Shown here: piece by piece, positions 47,081 to 58,856 of the stretch
Layout of the letters: each line of letters starts with the position of its first letter
Numbering within the stretch: position 1 is the first letter of the stretch
Assembly: GCA_037975125.1 (NCBI GenBank)
Contig: CM075856.1
Location: forward strand, 7,015,078-7,079,077
DNA: 64,000 nt
Direction of reading: 5' to 3'
DNA from: Latrodectus hesperus
Taxonomy: Eukaryota > Arthropoda > Arachnida > Araneae > Theridiidae
Made by a program: the position numbers and the translations under genes
The notes under the pieces: model-generated
What the model was told of the DNA's origin: nothing
The model's input: only the letters and a program-made list of their open reading frames with translations
Databases searched by the model: none

Positions 47081-48345
47081 CTCGGGCGACCTGTGCAGGA
47101 GGTAAGGCCGCAGTTGAAGAAAATCCTCCGACGTACACGACAGCCAAGATAAAAGAGAACACAACATGTATTACCGTGAATGGACAGTGTATAAAAGCCC
47201 TCGTTGATTCTGGTGCCGATTATTCTGTCATATCCGAGGAATTACGGCGACAATTAAATACTCCTATGTTTATTGAAAATGGACCTATATTGAAAACTGC
47301 TTGTGGTAAAACTGTAGCCACCTCTGGACGTTGTGTATTAAAAATGGACTTGAACGGGACTGTGAAGCCATTTGAATTTCTCGTTTTTCCGCAGTGCAGT
47401 CATCAAATGATACTTGGCTGGGACTTTTTCCGTGCCACCGATGCCGTTATTGATTGTGGAAATCAAGAGCTCCAACTCTCCGAAATCCTTCCATGCCACT
47501 CAGTCTCAAACGAATCAAATTGGTCTTTAAGTGCCGCATCGGATTATTTGATTGAATCTAACACAACAAGATAAATATCTGCTTTGAATTCAACAGTGCA
47601 GGAAGCAAATGCAGCTATGATTGTTGGTAGTAAAATTCTGAGTTGCGAAAAAGAGTTATCAGTACCAGCTTCAATTGTCGGCATTGAGAATGGCTGTTGT
47701 AAAGTGTGGATAACTAACTTTTCCCGACGAACCCAACTGATACCGAAAGGGATGAATATAGGCTTTTTCACGCCAATAGCAAATGACGCTATCTGCTCCC
47801 TGAGTGACAAAGGGCAAGAAACTTCCGACGGACACCAGTCCAGAAAAAGGGCGACTCGAGAGCAATTAAAAGAAATTATTGATTCTGATCTAACCAATGC
47901 TGAGGAAGACGAGCTATTGAACCTACTAGAAGAATTTAGTGACATTTTTGATTTTAAGCGAAATTTTAGGAAATCTCGATGTAGTTCAGTGAGGCACAAA
48001 ATCGATACAGGTGGTAACGCACCAATCAAGCAAAGACCTTACCGTGTATCAACCATCGAAAGACGCGTGATTGCCGAAGAAGTGCAGCGAATGCTACAAG
48101 AAGACGTGATACAGCCGTCAAATAGCCCATGGTCATCTCCAGTCGTGCTTGTGAAGAAGAAAAATGGGGATTGGCGTTTCTGTGTCGATTATAGAAGATT
48201 GAACAAGATAACCAGAAAGGATGTATATCCATTACCTCGCGTCGATGATGCCCTGGACTGTTTAGCTGGTTCGAAAATTTTCTCTATGATGGATCTAAAG
48301 TCAGGCTACTGGCAAATAGAAGTTGACGACAAAGACAGAAATTAA
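47071..48345 (+). pseudogene. pol: Gypsy pol, stopped and 3'-truncated
   Basis: The frame is -1 relative to gag. The protease comes first, with 'ALVDSGADYSVI' (catalytic D-S-G-A) and 'HQMILGWDFF'. An in-frame TAA at 47572-47574 interrupts a linker. The same frame then continues through 'EEFSDIFDF' and the RT start: 'LQEDVIQPSNSPWSSPVVLV', 'RFCVDYRRLNKIT' and 'SMMDLKSGYWQIE' (first RT Asp). It ends abruptly at 48343 in AT-rich sequence. The YxDD box, RNase H, integrase and 3' LTR are all absent. The element is therefore a 3'-truncated copy that cannot move by itself. Confidence 0.9.
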
Positions 48346-48487
48346 AATACAAATAAAATGAAATTAAAATACAAATATAAAATAATATTAATATCTCACG
48401 AAACGTTATTCAAAAATTATTATTCATGATAGTACAAAAAATTCCTTTTCATGGAATAGAAAAGTTTAAATAATTTTCAATGTTATG

Positions 48488-48655
48488 TTTATAATTTAAT
48501 TCATTTTTGTTAAAATAAAACAAATATTATAACTTATATGCTTGACATTTAATCTAAAAATGTGTTTACTTTTAGAACTTCCAAAGTAAATACATTTTTA
48601 GATTAAATGCCACGCATATAATAATTATTTTCATAAAAATGAATTAAATTATAAA
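48488..48655. repeat. fold-back (MITE-like) element, about 168 bp
   Basis: Long inverted repeat with outer arms 'tttataatttaattcattt' and its complement ending at 48655, and inner arms 'catttaatctaaaaatg' against 'catttttagattaaatg'. The arms cover most of the element and leave a loop of about 15 bp near 48582. No coding content. It is a non-autonomous DNA-element-like structure about 140 bp past the truncation point of the Gypsy copy. Confidence 0.7.
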
Positions 48656-48794
48656 TATTAGCTTATATTATTTACTAACGATTTATCTAATTCTATGTGT
48701 TTTGCTTTAAGCATTGTATAGATGTTTTAATTTGTCTTTCAACAGTTATTTTTGTACACAAGTACCAATTATATCGGAATCTACAGCTTTAATA

Positions 48795-48900
48795 AGATTC
48801 CGGTCGTTACAAACATCTAAACCCGAGGTGGCATTCAAACCCACAAATTGCTGACTGAAGACCAGATTGCAAACTAATCAGGTACCAGTTCATGCGTTAA
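48795..48900 (-). repeat. tRNA-like SINE fragment
   Basis: On minus the sequence reads 'ctggtacctgattagtttgc' (A-box-like), then 'gtgggtttgaatgccacc' (B-box-like), followed by a GC-richer body. It is a short degenerate head of a tRNA-derived SINE whose family is unclear. Confidence 0.45.
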
Positions 48901-48904
48901 ATAT

Positions 48905-50005
48905 AGAAAATAATTGAAAATTTTTAAAAGTACAGGAATAAATTTAATTTAGGAAATATAACATCTCTTTATTTATAAATACATAATGATTTATTATTAA
49001 TTTTGATTATGTAATTGCTTCTAATTTATTATTCATCCTAATTTATTGTTATTTTTGATTATGTGAAACAAATGAATTCCGATCATTAAAAATAACTTTA
49101 TTTACGCATTTTGTTTTTTCCTGTTTTTACTATGTGTATTTAAAATTCCAAATAATCACAATTTTATTTGAAAATTTCCCAATATGGACACAAAATAGAA
49201 ACAAAAATATAATGTAAGTAAAATCACTTCTTTAATTAATATCTACATTATTTTCTTTAATTAATATCTACACAATTTAAACTCGAGTAATGAACTGGAA
49301 AACAATTTACCAGACTTAATTAATACTTAATGTTGCAATCATTTAATTATGAAATGAAAAGAAGAATGTGTGTGTGTGTGATAAACAAAGATAAAAAAAA
49401 TGATATTAAATTTTGAAAATTACGAGTTTGTTCATTTGGCACTTTATTATCCGTTTATGGATGGAATTATATGAATACTTAGAGTTTAAAGTGAATTTTG
49501 AACAGATACAAAACATTCACACCCAAAATGGTACTATAACCCATTAAACCCAAAGCTCTAAACAATCAGTTGACCATATTGACCCTTTGAACAATCCATA
49601 AGAAAGAAATGGTACTATAAATGTGTGAGTGTGTGTGTATATATATATATATGTGTGTGTATCTGTGTGTGTGCGTGAAAAAGCAAAATATATGGGACAT
49701 TTAACGATGTATGATTTTTTCTTGTAATTTTTTATTCAACTTTATAATGCGGTTTTCAAAAATTAAAAATGATTACAAGTGTAGAGAAGATTAGTTATTG
49801 TTCTATTTCATAATAATGAATCACCAATATTTTGACAAAAATTATTTTTAATTAAATCAATGCATAACAACTCAAAAATTTTTTACTTCGCTAAGAGAAT
49901 TAATTTAGATTTTAAAGATGTAAACAAAATTAGTAGTTTAAATTAAAGATTTTCCAAAAATACCATATAATTTATTTTAAATTAATGTTTATTGAACTCA
50001 AATCA
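48905..50005. other. AT-rich stretch, nothing supported
   Basis: Only low-complexity DNA with short TG/TA microsatellites (about 49367-49380 and 49624-49675). Confidence 0.5.
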
Positions 50006-50009
50006 GGTA

Positions 50010-50330
50010 GCAAATATTTTCATACCAAGAAGCTTCCATCAAATCTGTAAATTTGTATCATTTGTATTAATGCAGAAAGAAAGGATTAAAGGAAGAAAAT
50101 GCTCTGATCAATGCCAAGGTTTTGGTTTTACTTTCGATTTTCATAACAGAAAAGATGTTCTTGACCCCGAATCATCGTTTGAGCCACTAGTTTTAGTGCT
50201 GTAGGTTATTGTAATTCAAAAAGCAAACTAAGCGAAACTGCGAAGACCTGTTATGGACCAATGAAAACAGAGATGAGGAATTCTTGCCTCTTACCCCTTT
50301 CTTTCACTCTTTGAAGACAGAAAATTGTAA
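50010..50330 (+). other. unrecognised coding-like segment
   Basis: After an acceptor-like 'ttgtattaatgcag' (ending 50073) there is an open frame to TAG at 50201-50203 with 'CQGFGFTFDFHNRKDVLDPE'. Another frame then stays open for about 35 codons to 50328, where a donor-like gtaagt sits. Base composition is coding-like. It could be a broken terminal exon, two exons, or part of an unknown repeat. I do not recognise the protein in any frame. Confidence 0.25.
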
Positions 50331-50339
50331 GTTTTTAGA

Positions 50340-51665
50340 AAAACATTTCTAGTCATGGGTGACAAAATAATGGAAGTCTTTAAGAAAATGTGTAAGTATC
50401 AATGTTGCTTACTTTTATGTATTGGTTTAAAGTCATAGAACTTAATTGTATCATTTATGATTCATACTAGAAATCTCTTGTTTTTATTTATTTAATAGGT
50501 TTAATAATTAAATTTTTCTGTTTTTATTTAAAAAAATCTAACATGTATTATAAATTATGAATTCTTAGATAATGGTTAAAAAACAGAAACATTTAGATGT
50601 AATTGTTTAATGTTTTTATTAATAGAATGCGAATTTTTGGTTGAGAAAATAAATAATGAAATATTAAATAATATTCTAGCTAAAATTTATGTATTTTCAG
50701 CACATTTTCTGTAATTTATATTTTAATTTAATTCTATAGAATTAATGAAATCTTATTACAATAAAATTGAGCAACTGAAATATTTGCTATTAATTGATTT
50801 TCTCTACTTTTTCAATCATACATAATAACCACTTATTTAATAAAATGTTTTTAATTAATAAAGGATTCATTAGTTGAGGGATTAATATCTGTTCATGAAT
50901 AAATAGTGAAAAGCAAATATTTAATAAATATTTTAGTTATTAATAAGTACTTAAATTAGTAATATATTTAGAAACTAACTAAATACTTTCGTTTCTAAAT
51001 TTATTATTTTGATAGTTCTTTTTGTTTTATTGTTAATTATGTAACATTCTTAGTAAACAAACAAATTTTTTTTTATCAAGTAAATAAAAAATGGATTAAA
51101 AATATCTTTGTCAAGATTTTTAAATTAAAAGTTTTATCTTTCTTGAACCACTTTAATTTTTGGAAAAAAATATTAACTTCCTCATTTCTTTAATTGTGAT
51201 TTTTATAAATAGCTATTTCGTATAAATAGCATTTAAAATATGTGTCATTTTTGTGAAGTTTAATTGTTAAATAATATTGTTACTAAGATTTTCAGCACAT
51301 TTTCTTCAGTTTATGATTTAGTTTTTTTTATCAGACTTCATAGAAATAACCAAAATGAAATTTGGTAAAAAAGTATTCACTCTAATTATTTGTCTTCATT
51401 CATATTTTTTTCATGTCTCGATAATCAAAACTTCTGGCAAAACACTAAATAACGGAATAAGAAAAGCATTTATCAAATTCTTAATTTAAACACACACATT
51501 ATTTTTTCTTTGACATATTAGAGAGAATTATTAAAATAAAATTTTATTAAAAATTGCGATACATTATGCGTGTGTGTATATTATGTATGTAATATCTAAA
51601 GCAAATATTCTTCTTAAGAGGAGTTCCTGTAATTATGCTGGAAAAACTTTCTAATAATTGAAATC
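50340..51665. other. AT-rich stretch, nothing supported
   Basis: Very AT-rich with many T runs, and no exon or repeat recognised. Confidence 0.5.
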
Positions 51666-51677
51666 ATTATAGTTAAT

Positions 51678-51956
51678 GTTGATGTCGTGCGCCAGCTAGG
51701 CTGGCATTATGTAGTGCACTGCTCCACTTTTTCAACTGAACCCTATTTTGGTGTGGAGTCCGAATTCTTCAGTACACACATGCCATAGGGATCCGTTTAT
51801 AGGGTAGGCAACCATTTACAACACATTCATACACAGAAACGGCAAAGACAGGATAGATAGAGAGAGATAGTACATCCATGCTTGAACTGGGATTCGAACC
51901 CAGGACCTCCCTATCTGTAGTCAGGGACTCTGACCACTAGACAGTGCGGGCGGCAA
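51678..51956 (-). mobile_element. SINE family B, copy with 10-bp target-site duplication
   Basis: On minus it starts with a tRNA-like head: 'tgtctagtggtcagagtccc' (A-box region), then 'gtcctgggttcgaatcccag' (perfect B box). A conserved body follows, and the tail is short and GTT/CAA-like. Flanks carry 'tatagttaat' at 51668-51677 and 51957-51966. It is strongly similar to 52625-52907. Confidence 0.8.
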
Positions 51957-52624
51957 TATAGTTAATAGTATTGCAAATAAGCGATACATGTGGTGTACAC
52001 CGTATTGCATCCGAATTTAACCCCGCCATCAAGAATTATTTGCTTTTTATTCAATTACCTTTTGTGAAGAAATGTTACTACAGCTTAAAATTGTTTTAGC
52101 TGTATGGGTACGTATGTATGTGATACGATTTGTATCACTCATATTTCGCCCTCTCTAAACTAAATGACAATTAATGAAAAATCAGTCAGAAAGTAGTTCT
52201 GCTATGGATTTTATTTTTCATCAAAGTTTACTCTTAAGCCAAAAGTTAAATGTATGAATGCCTTTTTGAGAGATTTTTAAAATTGTTCTCCAGGAAAATA
52301 ATCATACAGCGGAGCTTATAAATAAACGCTCCAACAAACCAAAGCTATCTTGCTATGAGTAATTTATTTCTTTTTTTTAGTTATCTTGTAGCTCTTACCA
52401 TAATTTAATCCTCATTATTATTCAGTGCAAAAAATTTTTATTGTCATAGCAAACTAGCCCATTATATTTATATACTTTGTTTTTGACAAAAGGAAAAGAT
52501 AGGTAAGTCATACAGATCAATAAATCTTTTAAAATATTAAATATACGAGCTTTTTTAAGCTTTTCAAAATAAAGGAGAGAATTGATATATTTCACACAAT
52601 ATTTTTCCTGTTCTACTTCATATT

Positions 52625-52907
52625 GTTATTGTTGTTGTCGTGTGCCAACTAGGCTGGCAATATGGGGTGCTCTGCTCCACTTTTTCAACTGAACCCTATT
52701 TTGGTGTGGAGTCCGACTTCTTCAGTACACACATGCCATAGGGACCCGTTTAAAGGGTAGGCAACCATTCACATCTCATTCATACAAGGAAAGGACAAAG
52801 ACAGGATAGATAGAGAGGGAAAGTACATCCATACCCGAACCGGGATTCAAACCCAGAACCTCCTTATCCGCAGTCAGGCACGCTGACCACTAGACAAGTT
52901 GTGCGGC
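52625..52907 (-). mobile_element. SINE family B, copy with 13-bp target-site duplication
   Basis: Same family and orientation as 51678-51956, sharing long identical blocks such as 'actgaaccctattttggtgt' and 'acagaca'-type text near 'gacaggatagatagag'. The flanking duplication 'tctacttcatatt' is perfect (52612-52624 and 52908-52920). The (GTT)n end on plus is the CAA-type tail of a minus-strand retroposon. Confidence 0.85.
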
Positions 52908-52999
52908 TCTACTTCATATTACGTCTTTATTTTGAATTCCGAAAGTATTTTTTTAAATTCAAATAATGAATCATAGTTTTCGTTTATTTAATCGCATTT

Positions 53000-54195
53000 A
53001 TTTAATACAAAACAATTACATTAATAAGGACAAGTATATACAGCAAAAGTTTACAAATTTGTCCCTCAACTGTAATTTTTTTTTTTGCACACAATAGCTA
53101 ATTAAACAGGGATCTGCCGTTTAATATGTATTCCGAAGCACCACTCCCATCCAAGTCCAAGGTAAGATCCACACCGCCGAACTGGTGAACTAAATACCAG
53201 AGCAGAAGCCATTCGTCAGCTAATTCAGTACAGTGGCAGAGTGATACGAATAAAAAAATATGTAATTAGATGTTATATGTATTCTTTCAATAATTATTCA
53301 TCTGTTTTTAAATTTCGCTCTCAAATTTGATATATTACTTACTACATTCTAGCAATCTTACTTTTTCTTTTCACAAATAGAAGCAACCTAATTTCAGTTT
53401 GCCGATTACAATGAATCGAATTTTTCATTTTTCAAAGATGGAAGATGAATAACTTGTTTTATAATTTCTTTTAATAGTAAAATTGAATTATTTCATTTCT
53501 GGCAATTTTTTTCCGGTAAAATATAAATTTATGCAATTAAATCGCTTTAATTTGTAAATCCTATTTTATTTAAAATAGATTTTGTTGTAAATACTGACAA
53601 ATATTAATTTACATTGAATATAACTCATTTTGAAAGCGCGAGATATAAATTTACTTTTAAGAATTTAATTAATTGTTCTTATAAATTGAATTATTATTAC
53701 TAACGTTCATATAACAAATAATTAGTTAGTAAATCCCTTTCCTTACAGACAAGAATTCAATATGATGAACAAATTATCCATATTTTTGCCAAGAGCTAAT
53801 TTAATAAATAACTATTTTGACTACGTATCTAATTGACAAAATAGGTGTTGTGTGATGTTATTTTACATTCTCAATGAAGGCATATTTATAAATGATTGCA
53901 AACATTCATCAATTATACAGTTGAATTTTGTGATATTTTTAGGAGTAGAAAGATTTAGCAACTGCTTAAATAATTTCTTTTCAAGAATTATCAAATTGAT
54001 CAATTAGTCTAGTAGAATATGTTTACATATTCTGAAAATAGGCAGTTCCATTTTAGGAATAACTGGTCTTTTAGAGATGAAACTATATTTTCATTTGAAT
54101 TATTTTGTCGTCAAAAATAACTCTCTATCACTAATAAAATATGAGTTTTAATCTATAATTCGTATAGCAAAAATGTAAAATGGTTGTTCCTTTCT
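53000..54195. other. AT-rich stretch, nothing firmly supported
   Basis: A GC-richer block at 53105-53235 is unassigned. A strong acceptor-like 'atccctttccttacag' ending at 53747 is followed by only 16 open codons in phase 0, so no exon is called. Confidence 0.4.
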
Positions 54196-54201
54196 TTCCA
54201 G

Positions 54202-54434
54202 TTGAGATCATAATTACGCCACTTTATTACGATTCTCATTGGTTTAAAATATCCATGACGTCAGATAACGTTTCATCAGTGTCACACATAATTAATGACA
54301 ATATCGTATTGAGACGGCATCGTAAATCGGACTCCCTGCCATCAAATGGCATTCTTCGAGCGGCAGCAAAGAAGGCAAAGTTCATCATCGAAAGTCTGAG
54401 AATATTGTCAAAGTTCATTTTGTTAATAAAATGA
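54202..54434 (+). other. unrecognised coding-like segment, possible terminal exon
   Basis: After 'cctttctttccag' (a good acceptor) a phase-1 frame runs about 76 codons to TGA at 54432-54434, with 'SVSHIINDNIVLRRHRKSDS' and 'AAAKKAKFIIESLRILS'. The minus strand also has a 60-codon open frame over the same bases, so strand is not certain. The composition is clearly coding-like against its AT-rich flanks. No family recognised. Confidence 0.3.
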
Positions 54435-54439
54435 TTTCT

Positions 54440-55795
54440 TATATTAAGACCAAAGCATCAATTTTCGAACCCATTTTCCATTGATTCAAGCCATTAATAT
54501 GTAAACAATAGAACAGAAGAAAAATCAAAATGAAAAAAAACAAGAAGAAACATCCACTTTATGATTAGTTTATATCAGCAAGAATGATTTAAATTTTTAA
54601 AAAATTAATTAATTAATAGAATTCTATATAAATAAATTATTCAAATATTTGTAAGCAATCTCTTCTAAATCTTAAGACTAATGTTTTGTTTTCACCAACA
54701 TTAAAATTTTTATTTTAATTATATTTAATTATATTTGAAAGTTTTTAATTTTCTTTTTGATTATTTCTTCTGATTGTAAAACCATAAATTTTTACTTGGT
54801 AAAACTAACTTTGTAGGTTTCAAAAACTAAAATTTTATAAAACATTGAATTCAAGATTTCTTACATAAACGTTCCAGATCATTTCAGATATTGGCTTATT
54901 TGGAAAAGCACAAGTTCGTTTGCTGTAGGGGATGAAAACAAGGCTTTTCAAAAATTGATAAAAATAGTAAATATCGTTATTTTAAATACATGTATGCATT
55001 TTTGGAATGTAGAAAAATAGTGGGAATCCAATGCAATGCGATTTATATTTTTTCTCTTTCCCGGTGCTTACATGCATTTGACAATTTAAAAGATGAAAAA
55101 AACCATTTTGCCTCCACTCTTCAATCCTAAAATTGTAAAATACTTTAATATGATTTTATAGCTCCTATAAAATCATATGAAGTCTCCCTAATGGATTGTG
55201 GTAGAAATATTTTGATTTGTTAACATCAAACGCAGTTGGAAATAAATTATTCGTTTTCACCTGAACACAATTATTGACTACAAATCCAATACTACAGAAA
55301 CATTAACAAAGTTCAAATGAATGTTATTTATTCCAAGATCATATCGCTCTACGATGTACAAAATTATCGAGTGAGCCAAAAAAAGTGACATAAGCAACGC
55401 GTCGACATAAATGGTTGTGGTATACAGTAACCTCACTGAAGTTACTGATACCACATTTGAATGCGCAATGATTCCAATTCACTTTAATAGTTGTCAATCG
55501 TTTCCTTCACTTTGCGTGAAAAATCATGGGAATGCTTGTGAGCGCTTTGCGTAAATAACATCCATTTCATGTCGAAATTTCTTTGACATAAGTTATCAAA
55601 TCTTATCGGTATGTTAAATCAATTTTTACATTAAACGAAGAACTGAGGCATAGCTGCAGTACATTTATTTACAAATCATGTACCTGCAAAGTGCATTCAA
55701 ACTTTACTACCATTGAACAACATTAGCGAGGGCAATCCAAATGATACCATACTGTTTCGTTCCTCAGTTTAAGCTGTGTTAGACTTCTTGCCAAA
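54440..55795. other. AT-rich stretch, nothing supported
   Basis: No feature recognised. Confidence 0.45.
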
Positions 55796-55804
55796 TAGTG
55801 GCAG

Positions 55805-55990
55805 ATAGGTTCACCATAGCCTGGTGGTAGAACAACACTCTTAGAAGCATAAAGTCCCAGGTTCGATCCCAACCGTTGAACAGCGAGAGATAGATATTGG
55901 GCTTCCGCTTTCTTTATACACGTCTGCCGTGGTGAATGTTTGACACTTTTCCGAATTTCCACCTTTGCGAGACGTGAATACGATCCACTA
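55805..55990 (+). repeat. SINE family D, copy 2
   Basis: Plus-strand tRNA-like head 'tagcctggtggtagaacaac' (A-box region) and 'tcccaggttcgatcccaacc' (B box). It is followed by 'gttgaacagcgagaga' and a body sharing 'ggtgaatg' and 'gaatttcc' with the copy at 15980-16150. The minus-strand open frame over it is a by-product. Confidence 0.6.
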
Positions 55991-57098
55991 TCACTGAATA
56001 ACTGTACTTCCAGAAGGCTAACTATACTGCATGGGTGCAGAAATAACTTACAACGGCCTTTAGCTGTCCACTACGCTGGGTCAAAGAAAACAATGGTAGA
56101 GGGGATATTTATTTATTATTGACACAGAAACATAGCTCATCGATAAACGGGAATTTACGACTTTTTCTATTCAACTTACCATTCTCACAATATCATTGCG
56201 AACGGATATATCAAAGCTCTTTGGTTAAAGAATGAATGACGCATTTTTAAAAATGTGTCACAATTTCAAACCATTGATGATATATCAGCATATCATTGAA
56301 TTCGTTAATATAGATATATATCCATAAGATTTTTCACAGAGATTGTATATTTTAGGTAAACTATATATATTGATATTTAATCTAGTCTGTAATTTACATC
56401 GTATCCTGGAAATACTTCTCAATATTATGTTGAACATATATAATCAATTTAACACATTTAATAGTCAGAAAACGCCAGATGTGTAGAATATCTAATGATT
56501 CTGACTAATGTGTAAAATGACCGATGTGTAGAATAAAACAAATAACATGCGCATTTTGCAAGTGAATTGTATTCAAAATCTTAAGTTCCAAAGTTTCCGA
56601 ATTTTGAATTGAATATTGAAATTACTAAAGATCTGTTATTTTTCAAAGTACTCGCAATTTATAATCAAATTATTCCAGTGTTATAAAATGTAAGTGAAAT
56701 GTTAAATTTATTTATTGGTAATGAAAATGAAAATTCAATAATTAGTAAGGATTATATTTTATGATATTAATATCTTTACATTGTGTTCAAATCTGTGTGT
56801 ACATTTCCCACTGTGTACAAGTTTTACATTAGAGTGTTCGAATTTTAAGTAGTTATTCCCTCTAAGAAAAATTAAATTCTCTGTATAATAAATATTTGCA
56901 TTCAGCATATAATTATATCTTACACGTCAAAACTTTCTTCCAAATTTTTCGCTGTTTGTACCTAAAATTTTATAAAAACATACATATTATGCCGGTTATA
57001 CTTGTTACATATTAAACATTCATTGTATTTTCATAATATATCTTTCATTTACATAGATGTTTAACTTAATAATAACATTAATATAAATATACTTTCAG

Positions 57099-57178
57099 TT
57101 TTACCCAAATCCTACTATAGCGAATTTCTAAAAAAAAATGCGGAGACCCCTATAAGAAGACTGCCGAGTCCAAAATGT
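57099..57178 (+). CDS. candidate exon of gene 3
   Basis: The acceptor 'taaatatactttcag' and donor gtaagt are good. The exon is open only with phase 1 in and has phase 0 out. Its 26 full codons include 'KSYYSEFLKKNAETPIRR'. Entry and exit phase equal the candidate exon at 26027-26088, and its exit phase allows direct splicing to 63701-63764. No first exon was found upstream. Family not recognised. Confidence 0.45.
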
Positions 57179-57639
57179 GTAAGTACAAAATTTTGATAGC
57201 AGAGAAAATTTGTTTTCGTAATTGCATTTTAATAAATTGTTTCATATAAAATGACACTGAGTAGTAATACTCAAATCTAATTTACTTATAAATATGTAAC
57301 ACCTAATATGTAAAACAAATAAGCATCGCTTTTCCGCTTTTACATTTAGAGAAGTACTAGATACTTTGTATTAGACTTTAAAATATCAATTAATAAATTA
57401 GATAATAAATATTTTTTTAAAGTATACGAACCTAAAAATAAGCAAGATTTCATAATCAATCTCTAAGACTCAAAAAAAAGAGAAAAAAACAAAGATTGTG
57501 TTAAATAATTATTATCAATGTAATGAAATTAAATCCTATGTAACCTTCGCACTTCCGCTACTGGGAAATTAGACTGTCAAAAAATATCCAGAGAATATTT
57601 TTAGGAGTCCACGAGGGAATTCTCGTTCTTCTGTACCTG

Positions 57640-57838
57640 AATTAACCTAAGAAACGTCTTGCTAATAACGTTAAAAGATCTCAAGAACCAAATTTATCTC
57701 CACTGTTGGAGACAAAAGAAAAATTGATTGATATGGTCAAGAAAGGAGGATACCACCGTTCATTTGTTGACCATGTAGACCTCCGTGATAATTGCTTTTC
57801 ATTAGTCAAAAACAGGCAGCTTCCAATGTATTACAAAT
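57640..57838 (+). other. unrecognised coding-like segment ending in a stop
   Basis: A frame without an ATG start is open for about 63 codons, with 'NLSPLLETKEKLIDMVKKGG' and 'DLRDNCFSLVKNRQLPMYYK', and then TAA. The upstream 100 bp also looks coding-like but in other frames, so this is probably the damaged 3' end of a gene or of an unknown mobile-element protein. I do not recognise it. Confidence 0.3.
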
Positions 57839-57899
57839 AAAAGTTTGAATATGTTTAGAAAAAAACATAAAATAAAAGAATTTATGTAAATAGATAGAT

Positions 57900-58720
57900 A
57901 GACAGACGGTATCATAATTTTTTACCAAAAAAAAAAACATTTTTTTGTATAAATTTGGTATTTTTATGTGATTCTGACTAATCTATAAGTATACTACTCC
58001 TGTCCCGAAAATTTAACTTGCCTAAAATTTTATCTGAGACATCTTATGTATATCCAGATATGTAGAGGTTAAAGAAAAATTCAAATAAAATTTTTAGCAT
58101 AAGTGAAACAATAAAATAACTTTAATTACTCAAATTTTAAAAAAAATTAAAAAATTTAGAAAAATATTTCTTATAAGAACCACTTGAAACAGTTAGAAAA
58201 CAAGGGAAAATAATTAGAGTAATAATGGAATAAATAAAAATGGAAATTAAAAACAGGAGAATTGCGAAGAAAAAAAACGAAAATACTGAGAAACGAAAGA
58301 AATGAATTTCGCATCAGAATAGAGGCAAAAGGAAATCGTTACGAATTCACCTTTTTGTAGATTCTGTAGAATAAACAATACATAATGGAACTGTTTCCGA
58401 CGCTTTCGGGAAAAAAAAGTTTTTATTAATTAAACTTTAAAAATATTTCATAAACGAATTTACAAGAGTATAACCATACCTTTAGATGAAAAATGCTTAA
58501 AAAACTATTTATAACTATGCAGTGAAATTATTAATAAATTAAAAAAATTAAGACATGGTGTAATTATTAGAATAAGAAGTGTTTAAAAAAAGAGAGAACA
58601 GAATAAAAATAGAAGTTAAAAGGCTATTGTAAAAGATTGAAGTAGATAACATTTTACAGGCAAAACTGCAGTTTAAAGCAAAAAAGTTAAGTTTATCACC
58701 TAAAATTTATTATTTACATT
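57900..58720. other. AT-rich stretch, nothing supported
   Basis: A-rich low-complexity DNA, no feature recognised. Confidence 0.45.
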
Positions 58721-58725
58721 GTTAT

Positions 58726-58796
58726 ATGCCACTATCAAAATTCTCGGTCATCATTACATTGCTGTTACTTTTGCTATGCCTTGGCTATGCGTCCAG
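58726..58796 (+). CDS. candidate signal-peptide first exon
   Basis: ATG at 58726, then 'PLSKFSVIITLLLLLLCLG' and 'YAS': a textbook signal peptide with a Lys, a long Leu-rich core and a small-residue cleavage area. The donor gtaagg follows at 58797 (phase 1 out), the usual phase for an intron after a signal peptide. The open frame continues past the donor only into the SINE that starts at about 58857. No partner exon with phase 1 in was found before the window end. It lies inside the proposed intron between 57178 and 63701, so either it is the start of another gene or the gene 3 model is wrong. Confidence 0.45.
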
Positions 58797-58856
58797 TAAG
58801 GAGCGTCTTTCGTTTAATTATAGCACCACGAAGGTCATAGTATGTGACTTTGCTCT

